From Leptotrichia sp. oral taxon 215 str. W9775 (GTDB taxonomy: Bacteria > Fusobacteriota > Fusobacteriia > Fusobacteriales > Leptotrichiaceae): a stretch of 39,302 bases of DNA. The notes under the pieces were generated by a model that saw only the letters and a program-made list of their open reading frames with translations, had not been told where the DNA came from and ran no database searches. The translations under genes were made by a program, and so were the position numbers. Location: NCBI RefSeq assembly GCF_000469505.1, contig NZ_KI272823.1, forward strand, positions 1-39,302, read 5' to 3'. Positions 17,432-25,589 of this stretch are shown piece after piece; position 1 is the first letter of the stretch; the number at the start of each line of letters is the position of its first letter.

Positions 17432-17695
17432 ATGAAGAAACTTCATATATCTTGGCAAAGTTTATTAATCGGAATAGTGTGGTTTGCGGCAACAACATTT
17501 TATTTTATTGCTTATCAGAGCGGAACATTATCAGGAAGTATAACAGTTCCTAGAATTATTTCATGGGTTTATGATCTGTTTGGATTTACGGTAGGATCAA
17601 TAGTACAGTGGATACTTAGCCTTATCTTTATAATTGGTAGTATAAGACCGGTGAAAATAGATAAAAATTCTGATTCCGATGATGAGGAAGAATAG
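17432..17695 (+). CDS. Small membrane protein, unknown
   Basis: An 87-residue protein with two membrane helices (about 9-27 and 43-68) and an acidic C-terminal tail (Asp/Ser/Glu). I do not recognise a family. The start at 17432 is preceded by GAAAGGAG; an earlier ATG at 17390 would overlap nusB and lacks a ribosome site. It is the last gene of the acc-asp23-nusB operon. A paired terminator follows. Confidence 0.7.
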   Translation: MKKLHISWQSLLIGIVWFAATTFYFIAYQSGTLSGSITVPRIISWVYDLFGFTVGSIVQWILSLIFIIGSIRPVKIDKNSDSDDEEE

Positions 17696-17726
17696 GAAAA
17701 TAGTCTATAATAACTAAATATTTAAT

Positions 17727-17780
17727 AAAAAAGCATGACTTTAAAGACTTTAATAGTTTTTAGTCATGTTTTTTCTTTTA
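17727..17780 (+). terminator. Terminator of acc-nusB operon
   Basis: The arms at 17727-17740 and 17762-17774 pair over a CATGACT core plus flanking A-U pairs, and the right arm runs into a T-rich tail (17769-17779). Confidence 0.8.
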
Positions 17781-17784
17781 GTAT

Positions 17785-17826
17785 AAAAAAATCTGTTTCC
17801 AGAAATATTTTTACTCTGGAAACAGA
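17785..17826 (-). terminator. Terminator of mliC-like gene (minus strand)
   Basis: A perfect 12-bp inverted repeat at 17792-17803 and 17815-17826 with an 11-base loop. On the minus strand it is followed by a run of U from the A-run at 17785-17791. It faces the operon terminator at 17727-17780. Confidence 0.85.
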
Positions 17827-17890
17827 AATTCTGATATATGATAAATTTTAGAGATTATTTTATTATTAAACTATTTAGAGTTTGTTTCAC

Positions 17891-18247
17891 CTATTTTTTT
17901 ACACATGAAGTTTCGATACCTGAAGGTCCTGTAAATAGGGCATCATGTCCACTTGTAAAAAATTCTATGTTGCCTCCTTTTGATGTATATCTAGCACCAC
18001 TTGCAGAAGTTGCAGATCTTAAGTTGTATACTTTACCTGAACCATCAACAACTCTAGCAGTTTTAGTTGTAGGATATGAAACTTTTATAGTATCAGCACC
18101 ACAAGTGTAACTTTCAGTTACAACTTTTTTCATAACAGGTTTTTTTACGACTCTTTTTCTTGTGTTTTTAGCTGTTGCAGAAAATCCTAACCCTCCTATC
18201 ACTGTCATTACAGATAAAATTAACATAGATTTTTTTAATGCTTTCAT
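17891..18247 (-). CDS. Secreted MliC/PliC-type lysozyme inhibitor
   Basis: A 118-residue secreted protein. The signal peptide covers residues 1-26 (SATA, then K27), with no lipobox, so it should be periplasmic and not lipidated. The MliC-like domain starts at YTCG (Cys49). It continues with VSYPTTKTARV, an SASGARYTS loop (the Ser/Arg loop that in MliC reaches into the lysozyme active site), an EFFTSGHDALF stretch and a final Cys115 that can pair with Cys49. A basic 20-residue stretch links signal and domain. The family blocks host or self C-type lysozyme. The ribosome site AAGGAAGAG lies about 12 bases upstream on the minus strand. The gene stands alone, divergent from comM. Confidence 0.8.
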   Translation of the reverse strand: MKALKKSMLILSVMTVIGGLGFSATAKNTRKRVVKKPVMKKVVTESYTCGADTIKVSYPTTKTARVVDGSGKVYNLRSATSASGARYTSKGGNIEFFTSGHDALFTGPSGIETSCVKK

Positions 18248-18425
18248 TTTTTCTCATCTCTCTTCCTTAGTTTTTTTTCTTCGATAAGAATATATCACTT
18301 CAAACTTAAAAACTACTTTGTACTGGCTTTTAATTGAATAAAAAAAAACAGTTGAAAAAGATAGTTAAAAATGTTACAGTATAATGATTAATGTAAAATT
18401 AAAATAAAAATGAATGGGGGAAAAT

Positions 18426-19961
18426 ATGGCTATAAGTGTATATAGTTGTGGTTATTTGGGGATAGAATCATATATTGTGGAAATAGAAACAGATATTTCA
18501 AATGGGCTGCCAGTTTTTAATATTGTAGGAATGGGAGACCTTGCAATACTTGAAAGTAAAGAGAGAATAAGAAGCTGTTTTAAGAATATAGGACTTGACT
18601 TTCCAGTGAAAAGAGTTCTTGTTAATCTTTCACCTGCTGACATAAAGAAAAAAGGAAGCAGCTTTGACTTGGGAATTTTTTTAGGAATATTGTCAAATAT
18701 AGGGAAAATAAGAAATATAGAAAACTTTAAAAATTATCTGATATTAGGGGAAATATCACTAAATGGAGAGGTTAAGTCTGTAAAAGGTGCTATAAATGCA
18801 ACAATCCTTGCAAAAGAAAAAGGAATAAGAGGAGTAATAATTCCATATGAAAATTATGATGAAGCGTGCCTTATTTCAGGAGTGGAAATAGTTCCTGTGT
18901 CGAGAATAGAAGAAGCGGTAAGTTTTTTAAATGGAAAAATCAGTTTAGATGAATTACACAAAAGTATGAAGGAAAAAATGAATTTAAAAAAGAATGAGAA
19001 AAGTAAAAAGAATAGAGAAGAAAAAAATGTGGTTGATTTTTCTGATGTGAAGGGGCAGTTTTTAGCTAAAAGGGCAATGGAAATAGCTGCGGCAGGAGGT
19101 CATAACATATTTCTGATGGGGGATCCAGGTTCGGGGAAATCAATGCTGGCAAAAAGATTTGTAACGATACTGCCTGAAATGAGTGAAAAGGAAATAATAG
19201 AAACTACTAAAATATACAGTATTTCAGGAATGCTGTCACCTGATAAACCTGTAATTACCGAAAGACCTTTCAGAGCACCACATCATTCTGCAACCCAGAC
19301 TGCACTTGTTGGAGGAGCAATAAGAGCTGGAGAAATAACATTGGCATTAAATGGTGTATTTTTTATGGATGAGCTTGGAGAATTTGGAACGAGAACCCTT
19401 GAGACGTTGCGACAGCCTCTGGAAGACGGGAGTGTAACTATTTCAAGAGCAAATCTCATAGTAAATTATCCGGTAAATAATATAATGATTGCAGCATCAA
19501 ATCCCACCCCTGGAGGTTTTTTCCAGGATGATCCACAGTGTAAGGACAGTTTAAGGGATATAAAAAATTATCAGAAAAAGTTTTCAGGGCCTCTGCTGGA
19601 CAGGATAGATTTATATGTGGAAATGAGAAGATTGAAAAAAGAAGAGATTTTCAGTGAATGTGAATCAGAATCATCAGAAACAGTTAAGGAGAGGGTTATA
19701 AAGGCAAGAGAAATTCAGAAAAAAAGATTTAATGAAGATTTTCTGAATGGGAAAATGAGCAGGAAACAAATTTCAGAATACTGTAAAATAGACAGTGAAA
19801 CAAAGAAGGTGCTTGAGAGGGCAATTGATGAACTGAAATTATCAGTAAGAGCTTATGATAAGATTTTAAAAGTATCGAGGACAATAGCAGACCTTGAAGG
19901 TTCTAAAAATATAAAGACAGAACATTTACTGGAAGCATTAAATTATAGAAAGAAATATTAA
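18426..19961 (+). CDS. comM: YifB/ComM family Mg-chelatase-like AAA ATPase
   Basis: A 511-residue protein. The N-terminal Lon-S5-like domain (SYIVEIETDISNGLPVFNIVG) is followed by a Mg-chelatase AAA core with Walker A near 232-240 (GDPGSGKSM), Walker B in FFMDELGEF and the GEITLALNGV stretch, then a C-terminal domain. ComM is a hexameric helicase that promotes branch migration during integration of transforming DNA. The start at 18426 follows GGGGGA; an ATG at 18414 overlaps that ribosome site. No other competence gene is nearby. A TATAAT at 18380-18385 is a possible -10 with no good -35. Confidence 0.92.
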   Translation: MAISVYSCGYLGIESYIVEIETDISNGLPVFNIVGMGDLAILESKERIRSCFKNIGLDFPVKRVLVNLSPADIKKKGSSFDLGIFLGILSNIGKIRNIENFKNYLILGEISLNGEVKSVKGAINATILAKEKGIRGVIIPYENYDEACLISGVEIVPVSRIEEAVSFLNGKISLDELHKSMKEKMNLKKNEKSKKNREEKNVVDFSDVKGQFLAKRAMEIAAAGGHNIFLMGDPGSGKSMLAKRFVTILPEMSEKEIIETTKIYSISGMLSPDKPVITERPFRAPHHSATQTALVGGAIRAGEITLALNGVFFMDELGEFGTRTLETLRQPLEDGSVTISRANLIVNYPVNNIMIAASNPTPGGFFQDDPQCKDSLRDIKNYQKKFSGPLLDRIDLYVEMRRLKKEEIFSECESESSETVKERVIKAREIQKKRFNEDFLNGKMSRKQISEYCKIDSETKKVLERAIDELKLSVRAYDKILKVSRTIADLEGSKNIKTEHLLEALNYRKKY

Positions 19962-19962
19962 A

Positions 19963-19992
19963 TTGAAGGTTTTTTATAAAATGTGGTATAAT
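19963..19992 (+). promoter_or_regulatory. Promoter of HSL-type hydrolase gene
   Basis: TTGAAG (19963-19968), an 18-bp spacer and TATAAT (19987-19992) preceded by TGG, an extended -10. It lies right after the comM stop codon. Confidence 0.75.
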
Positions 19993-20011
19993 ACTAAAGA
20001 TAGAATAGTGA

Positions 20012-20047
20012 AAGGAGAGCAGTTGCAAATTCAGTAACTGTGTAGGG
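20012..20047 (+). promoter_or_regulatory. Ribosome site set back from start by a hairpin
   Basis: AAGGAG at 20012-20017 is 30 bases from the ATG. A five-base-pair hairpin (20020-20024 with 20036-20040) lies between them. If folded, the unpaired distance drops to 9 bases. No in-frame start codon lies nearer to the AAGGAG. Confidence 0.4.
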
Positions 20048-20923
20048 ATGAGTTTATTATCAGATATGGCAGTACCTGTGGCAAAGCTGGTAAATGCAAA
20101 AAGGGGAAATAAAAAAGCTATGGAAAATCCTGAAAGAAATACAGATGTTTTTAATAGAAAAAATTTCAGTAAGGGATTTATTACAGAAGAGGAATTTATA
20201 GATGGATTTCAGGTAATAACTGTGAAAACTGAAAAATCTTTAAACAGACATGTGATTTTTCTCCATGGTGGAGGTTATGTAATGAGAGCTGTAAAAAGCC
20301 ACAAGAATATAGTTGAAAGAATGGTGAAAAAATATAATCTGAAGGTAACTTTTATAGATTATCCCCTGGCACCTGAGCATACTGCTGATAAAACTCATGA
20401 GGTATTAATGAAGGCATATAAGTCTGTCACTCAAAAAAATATAAATGATAAATTTTATTTTTTTGGAGATTCTGCAGGTGGAGGTCTGGCATTGGCATTT
20501 CTTCAGGAAGCAAGAGATAAAAATGTAATGCCGTTTCCTGAAAAAACAGTATTAATGTCTCCATGGCCTGATATTTCAATGACAAATAAAGAAATAAAAA
20601 AATTTGAGAAAAAAGATCCGCTATTACCGGTACAAAGTCTTATAAAAATTGGAAAGCAGTATGCCGGAAATCTGGATTTGAAATCTCCACTTGTTTCACC
20701 TATTTATGGAAATATGGATAATCTTGGAGAGATATTGCTCCTTTTTGGAACAAATGAAGTTCTCTATCCTGACTGTATGAAATTAAGTGATATGCTTAAT
20801 ACGGCAAAAGGAACAGTGGTGGAACTATATATAGGTAAAAATTTATGCCATGACTGGATTTTGGCTCCTCTGAAGGAAACAGGAAAGGCGTTGGATGCCA
20901 TAGGAGAATTTTATCTTAGATAA
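20048..20923 (+). CDS. Alpha/beta hydrolase, hormone-sensitive-lipase type
   Basis: A 291-residue esterase/lipase of the HSL group. It has the oxyanion motif HGGGY (near residue 75), the nucleophile elbow GDSAGGG (Ser near 141), an Asp in the late LYPDCMKL region and His in CHDW. These enzymes hydrolyse short acyl esters or acetylated compounds. No signal peptide is visible. The start codon is 30 bases from the only good ribosome site, with a hairpin between; a second in-frame ATG at 20069 is possible. It has its own promoter and may be co-transcribed with ogg and thioredoxin, which follow in the same direction. Confidence 0.85.
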   Translation: MSLLSDMAVPVAKLVNAKRGNKKAMENPERNTDVFNRKNFSKGFITEEEFIDGFQVITVKTEKSLNRHVIFLHGGGYVMRAVKSHKNIVERMVKKYNLKVTFIDYPLAPEHTADKTHEVLMKAYKSVTQKNINDKFYFFGDSAGGGLALAFLQEARDKNVMPFPEKTVLMSPWPDISMTNKEIKKFEKKDPLLPVQSLIKIGKQYAGNLDLKSPLVSPIYGNMDNLGEILLLFGTNEVLYPDCMKLSDMLNTAKGTVVELYIGKNLCHDWILAPLKETGKALDAIGEFYLR

Positions 20924-20977
20924 AGAATTTCAATATTTTAAAAGTCTGAATATTGAAGATAAGCAGGAGGAAATACT

Positions 20978-21655
20978 TTGAAAAAGGGAAATACGTTGGA
21001 AAAAAGAATAAATAAAGAATTACATGATAAGATAGTAAAAATACATAAAAATATAAAAAAAGATGTTGAAAAGGCAATAAAAGGATACAAAAAAGCGTGG
21101 AAGGGAAGTGAAAGGGAAGTTTTTGCAGAAGTGGCATTCTGTATACTGACACCCCAGTCAAAGGCGAAAAATGCATGGCAGGCAATTACTGCACTTGTAG
21201 AAAATGGACTGCTTTTCAGCGGGGAAGCGGAAGAAATTGCAGAACATCTGAATATTGTAAGGTTCAAGAATAATAAATCAAGATATCTTGTGGAATTGAG
21301 GGAACTTATGACTGAAGATGGAGAACTTCAGCCAAGAAAAATTCTTTCAAGACAGGGAAATACATTTGAAAAGAGGGAATGGATTCTTAAAAATATAAAA
21401 GGTATGGGAATGAAGGAAGCAAATCACGTACTAAGAAATTTAGGATTTGGAGAAGAAATAGCAATACTTGACAGACATATTTTAAGAAATCTGGCTGAAT
21501 TAAATGTAATAGATGAAGTTCCAAAGTCGATGACAGTAAAAAAATATTATGAAATAGAAGAAAAAATGAAGGAATACTCGGAGTTTTCAGGGATAGGAAT
21601 GGATGCACTGGATTTAGTGCTGTGGTACAAGGAAGCAGGTGAAGTATTTAAATAA
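20978..21655 (+). CDS. N-glycosylase/DNA lyase, Ogg2-like
   Basis: A 225-residue HhH-GPD DNA repair enzyme of the archaeal-type Ogg2 group, which excises 8-oxoguanine. The hairpin motif KGMGMKEANHVLRN contains the catalytic Lys146, and the helical LDRHI stretch provides the Asp at residue 165. The short N-terminal domain and C-terminal WYKEAGEVFK fit this class, which lacks the long N-terminal domain of eukaryotic OGG1. The start codon is TTG, defined by AGGAGG seven bases upstream. The neighbours are a hydrolase and thioredoxin; together the latter two could serve oxidative stress. Confidence 0.88.
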   Translation: MKKGNTLEKRINKELHDKIVKIHKNIKKDVEKAIKGYKKAWKGSEREVFAEVAFCILTPQSKAKNAWQAITALVENGLLFSGEAEEIAEHLNIVRFKNNKSRYLVELRELMTEDGELQPRKILSRQGNTFEKREWILKNIKGMGMKEANHVLRNLGFGEEIAILDRHILRNLAELNVIDEVPKSMTVKKYYEIEEKMKEYSEFSGIGMDALDLVLWYKEAGEVFK

Positions 21656-21735
21656 ATTTGCTTATAAGGACAGTATTTCTATGAATTTACTGTTTTACAG
21701 AATTTGTTGAGAAATTTATAGGAGGAAGATTGGAA

Positions 21736-22053
21736 ATGGGTGAACTGATAAATTATAACGGTGAAGATTTTCTGAATGAAATGCTGGCGGAAGATAGGAT
21801 AACGCTGGTAGATTTTTCAGCTATATGGTGCGGTCCATGCCAGATGCTGAAACCGGTTCTGGAAGAAGTGGCAAAAACAACAGATTATAAAGTAATCAAA
21901 GTGGATGTGGATCAGTCAGGAGATCTTGCTGTGGAATATGAAATAAGAAGTGTTCCTACGATAATTGTGTTTAAAAATGGTAAACAGGAAGACAGATTGA
22001 CAGGGTTTATGACGAAGGATGAAATTATTCAGAAGGTAAATAAATATTTATAA
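21736..22053 (+). CDS. trx: Thioredoxin
   Basis: A 105-residue thioredoxin with the active site W-C-G-P-C in the DFSAIWCGPCQ stretch, the cis-proline segment (RSVPTIIVF) and the C-terminal helix. It reduces protein disulfides in the cytosol, using electrons from a thioredoxin reductase encoded elsewhere. Both a TTG at 21730 (four bases after GGAGG) and the ATG at 21736 are workable; I list the ATG. A strong terminator follows. Confidence 0.94.
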   Translation: MGELINYNGEDFLNEMLAEDRITLVDFSAIWCGPCQMLKPVLEEVAKTTDYKVIKVDVDQSGDLAVEYEIRSVPTIIVFKNGKQEDRLTGFMTKDEIIQKVNKYL

Positions 22054-22121
22054 TAAAGAAGTTCCAAAAAATATTAGAAAAAACACTCGTAATATATAAT
22101 AAAAATAATTAATAATTTTTT

Positions 22122-22176
22122 AAATAAGGTTCCATATAATCTAGAAATTATAAGGGAACCTTATTTTTATTTTTTA
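22122..22176 (+). terminator. Rho-independent terminator after thioredoxin gene
   Basis: A perfect 12-bp inverted repeat, 22122-22133 with 22155-22166, is followed by a T-rich tract. It separates the thioredoxin gene from the sialic acid locus. Confidence 0.88.
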
Positions 22177-22185
22177 TATTATGAA

Positions 22186-22231
22186 TTTTTTTTTCAAAAA
22201 AAATAAAAAAAAACGATTTTTTTTTCAAAAA
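22186..22231 (+). repeat. Phased T9-C-A tract direct repeat
   Basis: Nine T then C and a run of A occur at 22186-22200 and again at 22217-22230, exactly 31 bp apart (about three helical turns), immediately upstream of the satA promoter. It could be bent DNA, an UP-like element or a regulator site. Confidence 0.5.
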
Positions 22232-22235
22232 TGTA

Positions 22236-22263
22236 TTTACAAAATGAAAAAATAGGGTATAAT
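22236..22263 (+). promoter_or_regulatory. Promoter of the sialic acid operon
   Basis: TTTACA (22236-22241), a 16-bp spacer and perfect TATAAT (22258-22263), 54 bp before the satA start codon. Confidence 0.8.
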
Positions 22264-22316
22264 ATATTAAACATAAAACGGAGAACAATTATAAAAATTT
22301 TTTTGGAGGTATTGCA

Positions 22317-23642
22317 ATGAGTAAAAAAATTATGAAAAAAATTTTAATCGGAACATTACTAGCTTTCGGTTTGACAGCATGTGGTGGAGGAGGAGAGAAG
22401 AAAGAAGCGGCAAAATTGGATCCTAATCAAAAGGTTACAATAAAATACTGGTCTTTCCCAAATTTTACCTCCGATAGTGAATTCAAAACACCAGAAGAAT
22501 ATGATAAGGCATTAATTAAAGCGTTTGAGGAAAAAAACCCAAACATCAAGGTTGAATATCAAAAAATTGAGTTTACTGATGGGCCTGCTAAAATAGAAAC
22601 AGCTATTCAGGCAAAATCAAACCCTGACGTAGTAATAGATGCGCCAGGAAGAATTATTGCATGGGCGAAAAATGGAGTTCTTGCACCATTCAATGATATA
22701 GATACTTCAAAATATTCAAAAGAAATATTATCAGCAAGCAGTTTTGATAATAAAGTTTATTTGTATCCATTAGGAACTGCTCCATTTGTAATGGCAGTTA
22801 ACAAAAAACTTACTGACAAAATGGGAATAACTGATTTATTACCTTTAAACAAGCCAGGAAGAAACTGGACAGTAGAAGAATTTGAAAAATTCTTAAAAGC
22901 TGCAAAAGCTAAAGATCCTTCTATCGACCCTGTATTATTCTATACAAAGAGCCAGGCAGGAGACCAAGGGCCAAGAGCATTTGTTTCAAACCTTTATAAT
23001 TCATGGATAACTGACGAAGGAATAACAAAATATACAATTAATGATGAAAATGGTGTAAAAAGCTTAACTTGGATTAAAAAAGCATATGATGAAGGATTAT
23101 TAGGAAAAGGTGTTTCAGCTGAAGCAAAAGATGCACTTGAAGCGTTCAGAACTGGAAAATCTGTAATGACAATACTTTATTCACCAGGATTAAAAGGGCA
23201 AGATAAGGAAGCTATTGAAAAAGGTGACGTAGAACCAATATACTTACCATTCCCTAACGAATCAGGACAAGCTAAATTTGAATTCCTTCTTGCAGGAGCA
23301 GCAGTGTTTGATAATGGAGACCCGGCAAAAGTTGCAGCGGCGCAAAAATTTGTAGATTTCATAGTTAATGACCCAGTATGGGGAGAAAGATCATTAAAAG
23401 CAACAAACAACTTCTCACCTACAGGAAAAACAGGATTATATGGTGATGATGCTGAAATAAAATATCTTGAATCATTAGTAGGATTCTATGGACCATACTA
23501 CAACACAATAGACGGATTTATCCAAATGAGACCATTATGGTTTAACATGGTTCAATCTATTCTTAACGGACAAGTTCAACCTAAAGAAGGATTAGATAAA
23601 TTTGTTACTGATGCAAACAAAACAATACAGGATGCTAAATAA
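22317..23642 (+). CDS. Sialic acid ABC transporter substrate-binding lipoprotein (SatA-like)
   Basis: A 441-residue family 1 extracellular binding protein. The lipoprotein signal ends with LTAC, so Cys22 is lipidated, followed by a GGGGEKK linker. The mature part begins VTIKYWSFPNFT and has the two-domain sugar-binding layout. It would bind a sugar outside the inner membrane and deliver it to the two permeases that follow. The substrate is inferred as sialic acid because NanK, NanA and NanE genes are in the same run, as with SatABC of Streptococcus pneumoniae. The gene has its own strong promoter and a downstream stem-loop, which usually favours high expression of the binding protein. The ribosome site is GGAGG. 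Confidence 0.85.
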   Translation: MSKKIMKKILIGTLLAFGLTACGGGGEKKEAAKLDPNQKVTIKYWSFPNFTSDSEFKTPEEYDKALIKAFEEKNPNIKVEYQKIEFTDGPAKIETAIQAKSNPDVVIDAPGRIIAWAKNGVLAPFNDIDTSKYSKEILSASSFDNKVYLYPLGTAPFVMAVNKKLTDKMGITDLLPLNKPGRNWTVEEFEKFLKAAKAKDPSIDPVLFYTKSQAGDQGPRAFVSNLYNSWITDEGITKYTINDENGVKSLTWIKKAYDEGLLGKGVSAEAKDALEAFRTGKSVMTILYSPGLKGQDKEAIEKGDVEPIYLPFPNESGQAKFEFLLAGAAVFDNGDPAKVAAAQKFVDFIVNDPVWGERSLKATNNFSPTGKTGLYGDDAEIKYLESLVGFYGPYYNTIDGFIQMRPLWFNMVQSILNGQVQPKEGLDKFVTDANKTIQDAK

Positions 23643-23718
23643 TTAAATAGAAATTTATTTTCAGACTTCATTTTAAATAAAAGAATATTTTTGAAATAAC
23701 AATAACATATTTGAAGAA

Positions 23719-23762
23719 ATTGAAATGGAAAGATGAGGGCTGTTAAAAGCCCTCATTTCAAT
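23719..23762 (+). repeat. Stem-loop between binding protein and permease genes
   Basis: A nine-base core stem, 23733-23741 with 23748-23756 (loop 23742-23747), is extended by an outer stem 23719-23724 with 23757-23762. No U-run follows. It probably stabilises the satA mRNA or acts as a leaky terminator. Confidence 0.7.
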
Positions 23763-23834
23763 TGAAATATTTTAGAAAATATGAAAAATTAGATGGATTT
23801 TGAAAGATTGAGAAAGAGATGGAGGAAAACGGCT

Positions 23835-24737
23835 ATGAAGGAAAAAGCCATTGATAAGTATAAATGGAACTGGAAAAAAGTAGATTACAGCGCGTATTTA
23901 TTTATATTGCCTGTAATGGTCTTTTTTTTAAGTTTTGTCTTATATCCCATGCTAAAGGGAATACATCTGTCCCTCTACAGATTCAGGGGACGTCATATAA
24001 GTTTTGTAGGTTTTAAACATTATATAAATTTATTTCAAAATGATATATTTTTAAAATCTGCATGGAATACAGTGTTCATAACATTTGTTGCATTACCGAT
24101 AGTAGTTGTATTTTCAATATTTGTAGCATATGTCATATATGAAAAAAATGCTGTTGTCAGATCATTTTTTAGAGGAATTTTCTACATCCCGGCAATATCT
24201 TCGGTAGTTTCCATAACAGTTGTATGGAACTGGATTTACCATCCAAAATTTGGGATATTAAATTATGTTTTCCAGAAAATGCATGTTATATCAGGGCCTG
24301 TTGACTGGCTTGGGAATCCTAAAACAGCAATATTTGCAATTATAGCAATTCTTATAACTACAAGTGTAGGACAGCCAATTATATTGTATGTTGCAGCTTT
24401 AGGAAATGTACCAAAGGATCTTATAGAGGCTTCTGAAATAGATGGTGCAAATAAGTGGCAGGCATTTAAAAATGTAACATGGCCTCTGATAATGCCTACA
24501 ACGTTATATATAGTAGTTGTTACAACAATAAACAGCTTCCAGATTTTCGCACTGATACAGCTTCTTACTCATGGGGGACCAAACTATACAACTTCCACTG
24601 TAATGTATCTTGTTTATCAGACAGCAATAGCGGAAGGAAGATTTGGAGTATCATCGGCAATGGGAATTATTCTTGCTATAATAATCGGAATAATTTCAAT
24701 ATTACAGTTTAAATTTTTATCAAAAGACATAGACTAG
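23835..24737 (+). CDS. Sialic acid ABC transporter permease (SatB-like)
   Basis: A 300-residue permease of the MalF/UgpA type, with six membrane helices and the EAA loop in LIEASEIDGANKWQAFKNV. It forms the membrane channel with the next gene product. I place the start at 23835, after GGAGG; the ATG at 23793 adds 14 basic residues and has no ribosome site. The gap of 192 bp after satA contains the stem-loop. No ATPase gene is present in the locus. Confidence 0.87.
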   Translation: MKEKAIDKYKWNWKKVDYSAYLFILPVMVFFLSFVLYPMLKGIHLSLYRFRGRHISFVGFKHYINLFQNDIFLKSAWNTVFITFVALPIVVVFSIFVAYVIYEKNAVVRSFFRGIFYIPAISSVVSITVVWNWIYHPKFGILNYVFQKMHVISGPVDWLGNPKTAIFAIIAILITTSVGQPIILYVAALGNVPKDLIEASEIDGANKWQAFKNVTWPLIMPTTLYIVVVTTINSFQIFALIQLLTHGGPNYTTSTVMYLVYQTAIAEGRFGVSSAMGIILAIIIGIISILQFKFLSKDID

Positions 24738-24748
24738 GAGGAGGAAAA

Positions 24749-25585
24749 ATGAAAAATAATAAAAAGATATCGGTGTTTTCAATCGTTTCAATGACTATAT
24801 TAATAATATTGACAATATTTTTTATATTTCCTTTTTACTGGATTGCGACAGGGGCATTTAAAATACAGGAAGTTGCAATAAGCATACCACCTGAATGGTT
24901 CCCGTTAAAACCTACATTGGAAAACTTTGACAAACTGTTAGTACCATTAACTTTAAGATGGTTCCTTAACTCAGTGATAATAGCTCTTTCAACAACTATA
25001 TTAGTATGTACTACAGCATCACTGGCAGGTTATGCTCTGGCAAAGAAAAAATTTCCAGGTGCAGGAATTATATTTATAGTATTTGTTGCGGCAATGGCAC
25101 TGCCAAAACAGGTTATACTTATACCGCTTTTAAAATTTATTACAGAACTGGGATGGATAGATACATATAAAGCTCTTGTATTACCAGCTGTTGGATGGCC
25201 TTTTGGAGTATTTCTGATGAAGCAGTTTTCACATTCTGTTCCAAATGAACTTCTGGAGTCAGCAAGAATAGATGGATGTAATGAGCTGAAAACATTTATA
25301 AGCATAGTACTTCCTATTATAAAACCTGGTATAGGTGCATTGGCAATTTTCACATTTATTGCCAGCTGGAATGATTATTTTTCACAGTTGATATTTACAA
25401 ACAGTGAAGCAATGAAAACTTTACCTTTAGGGGTTGCGGCAATGGCTCAAAGTGCTGAATTTTCATTGAACTATGGACTGCTTATGGCAGGGGCATTACT
25501 GGCTTCACTACCTATGATATTAGTATTCCTGATGTTCCAGAACTACTTTACTCAAGGTGTAACAATGGGAGCAGTGAAAGGATAG
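24749..25585 (+). CDS. Sialic acid ABC transporter permease (SatC-like)
   Basis: A 278-residue permease of the MalG/UgpE type. It has six membrane helices, the FPFYWIATGAFK N-terminal stretch and the EAA loop LLESARIDGCNELKTFISI. It pairs with SatB. AGGAGGAAAA is just upstream and only 11 bp separate it from satB. Both permeases contact an ATPase through the EAA loops; that subunit must be supplied by a shared ATPase such as an MsmK/UgpC-like protein elsewhere in the genome. Confidence 0.88.
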   Translation: MKNNKKISVFSIVSMTILIILTIFFIFPFYWIATGAFKIQEVAISIPPEWFPLKPTLENFDKLLVPLTLRWFLNSVIIALSTTILVCTTASLAGYALAKKKFPGAGIIFIVFVAAMALPKQVILIPLLKFITELGWIDTYKALVLPAVGWPFGVFLMKQFSHSVPNELLESARIDGCNELKTFISIVLPIIKPGIGALAIFTFIASWNDYFSQLIFTNSEAMKTLPLGVAAMAQSAEFSLNYGLLMAGALLASLPMILVFLMFQNYFTQGVTMGAVKG

Positions 25586-25589
25586 AATC

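Noticed and set aside
17838..18110. 90-codon open frame on the plus strand
   Set aside because: It is the antisense shadow of the MliC-like gene, whose signal peptide, domain and terminator fit the minus strand.
18352..18385. Promoter for comM using TTGAAA and TATAAT
   Set aside because: The spacer is 22 bp, too long for a normal sigma-70 promoter.
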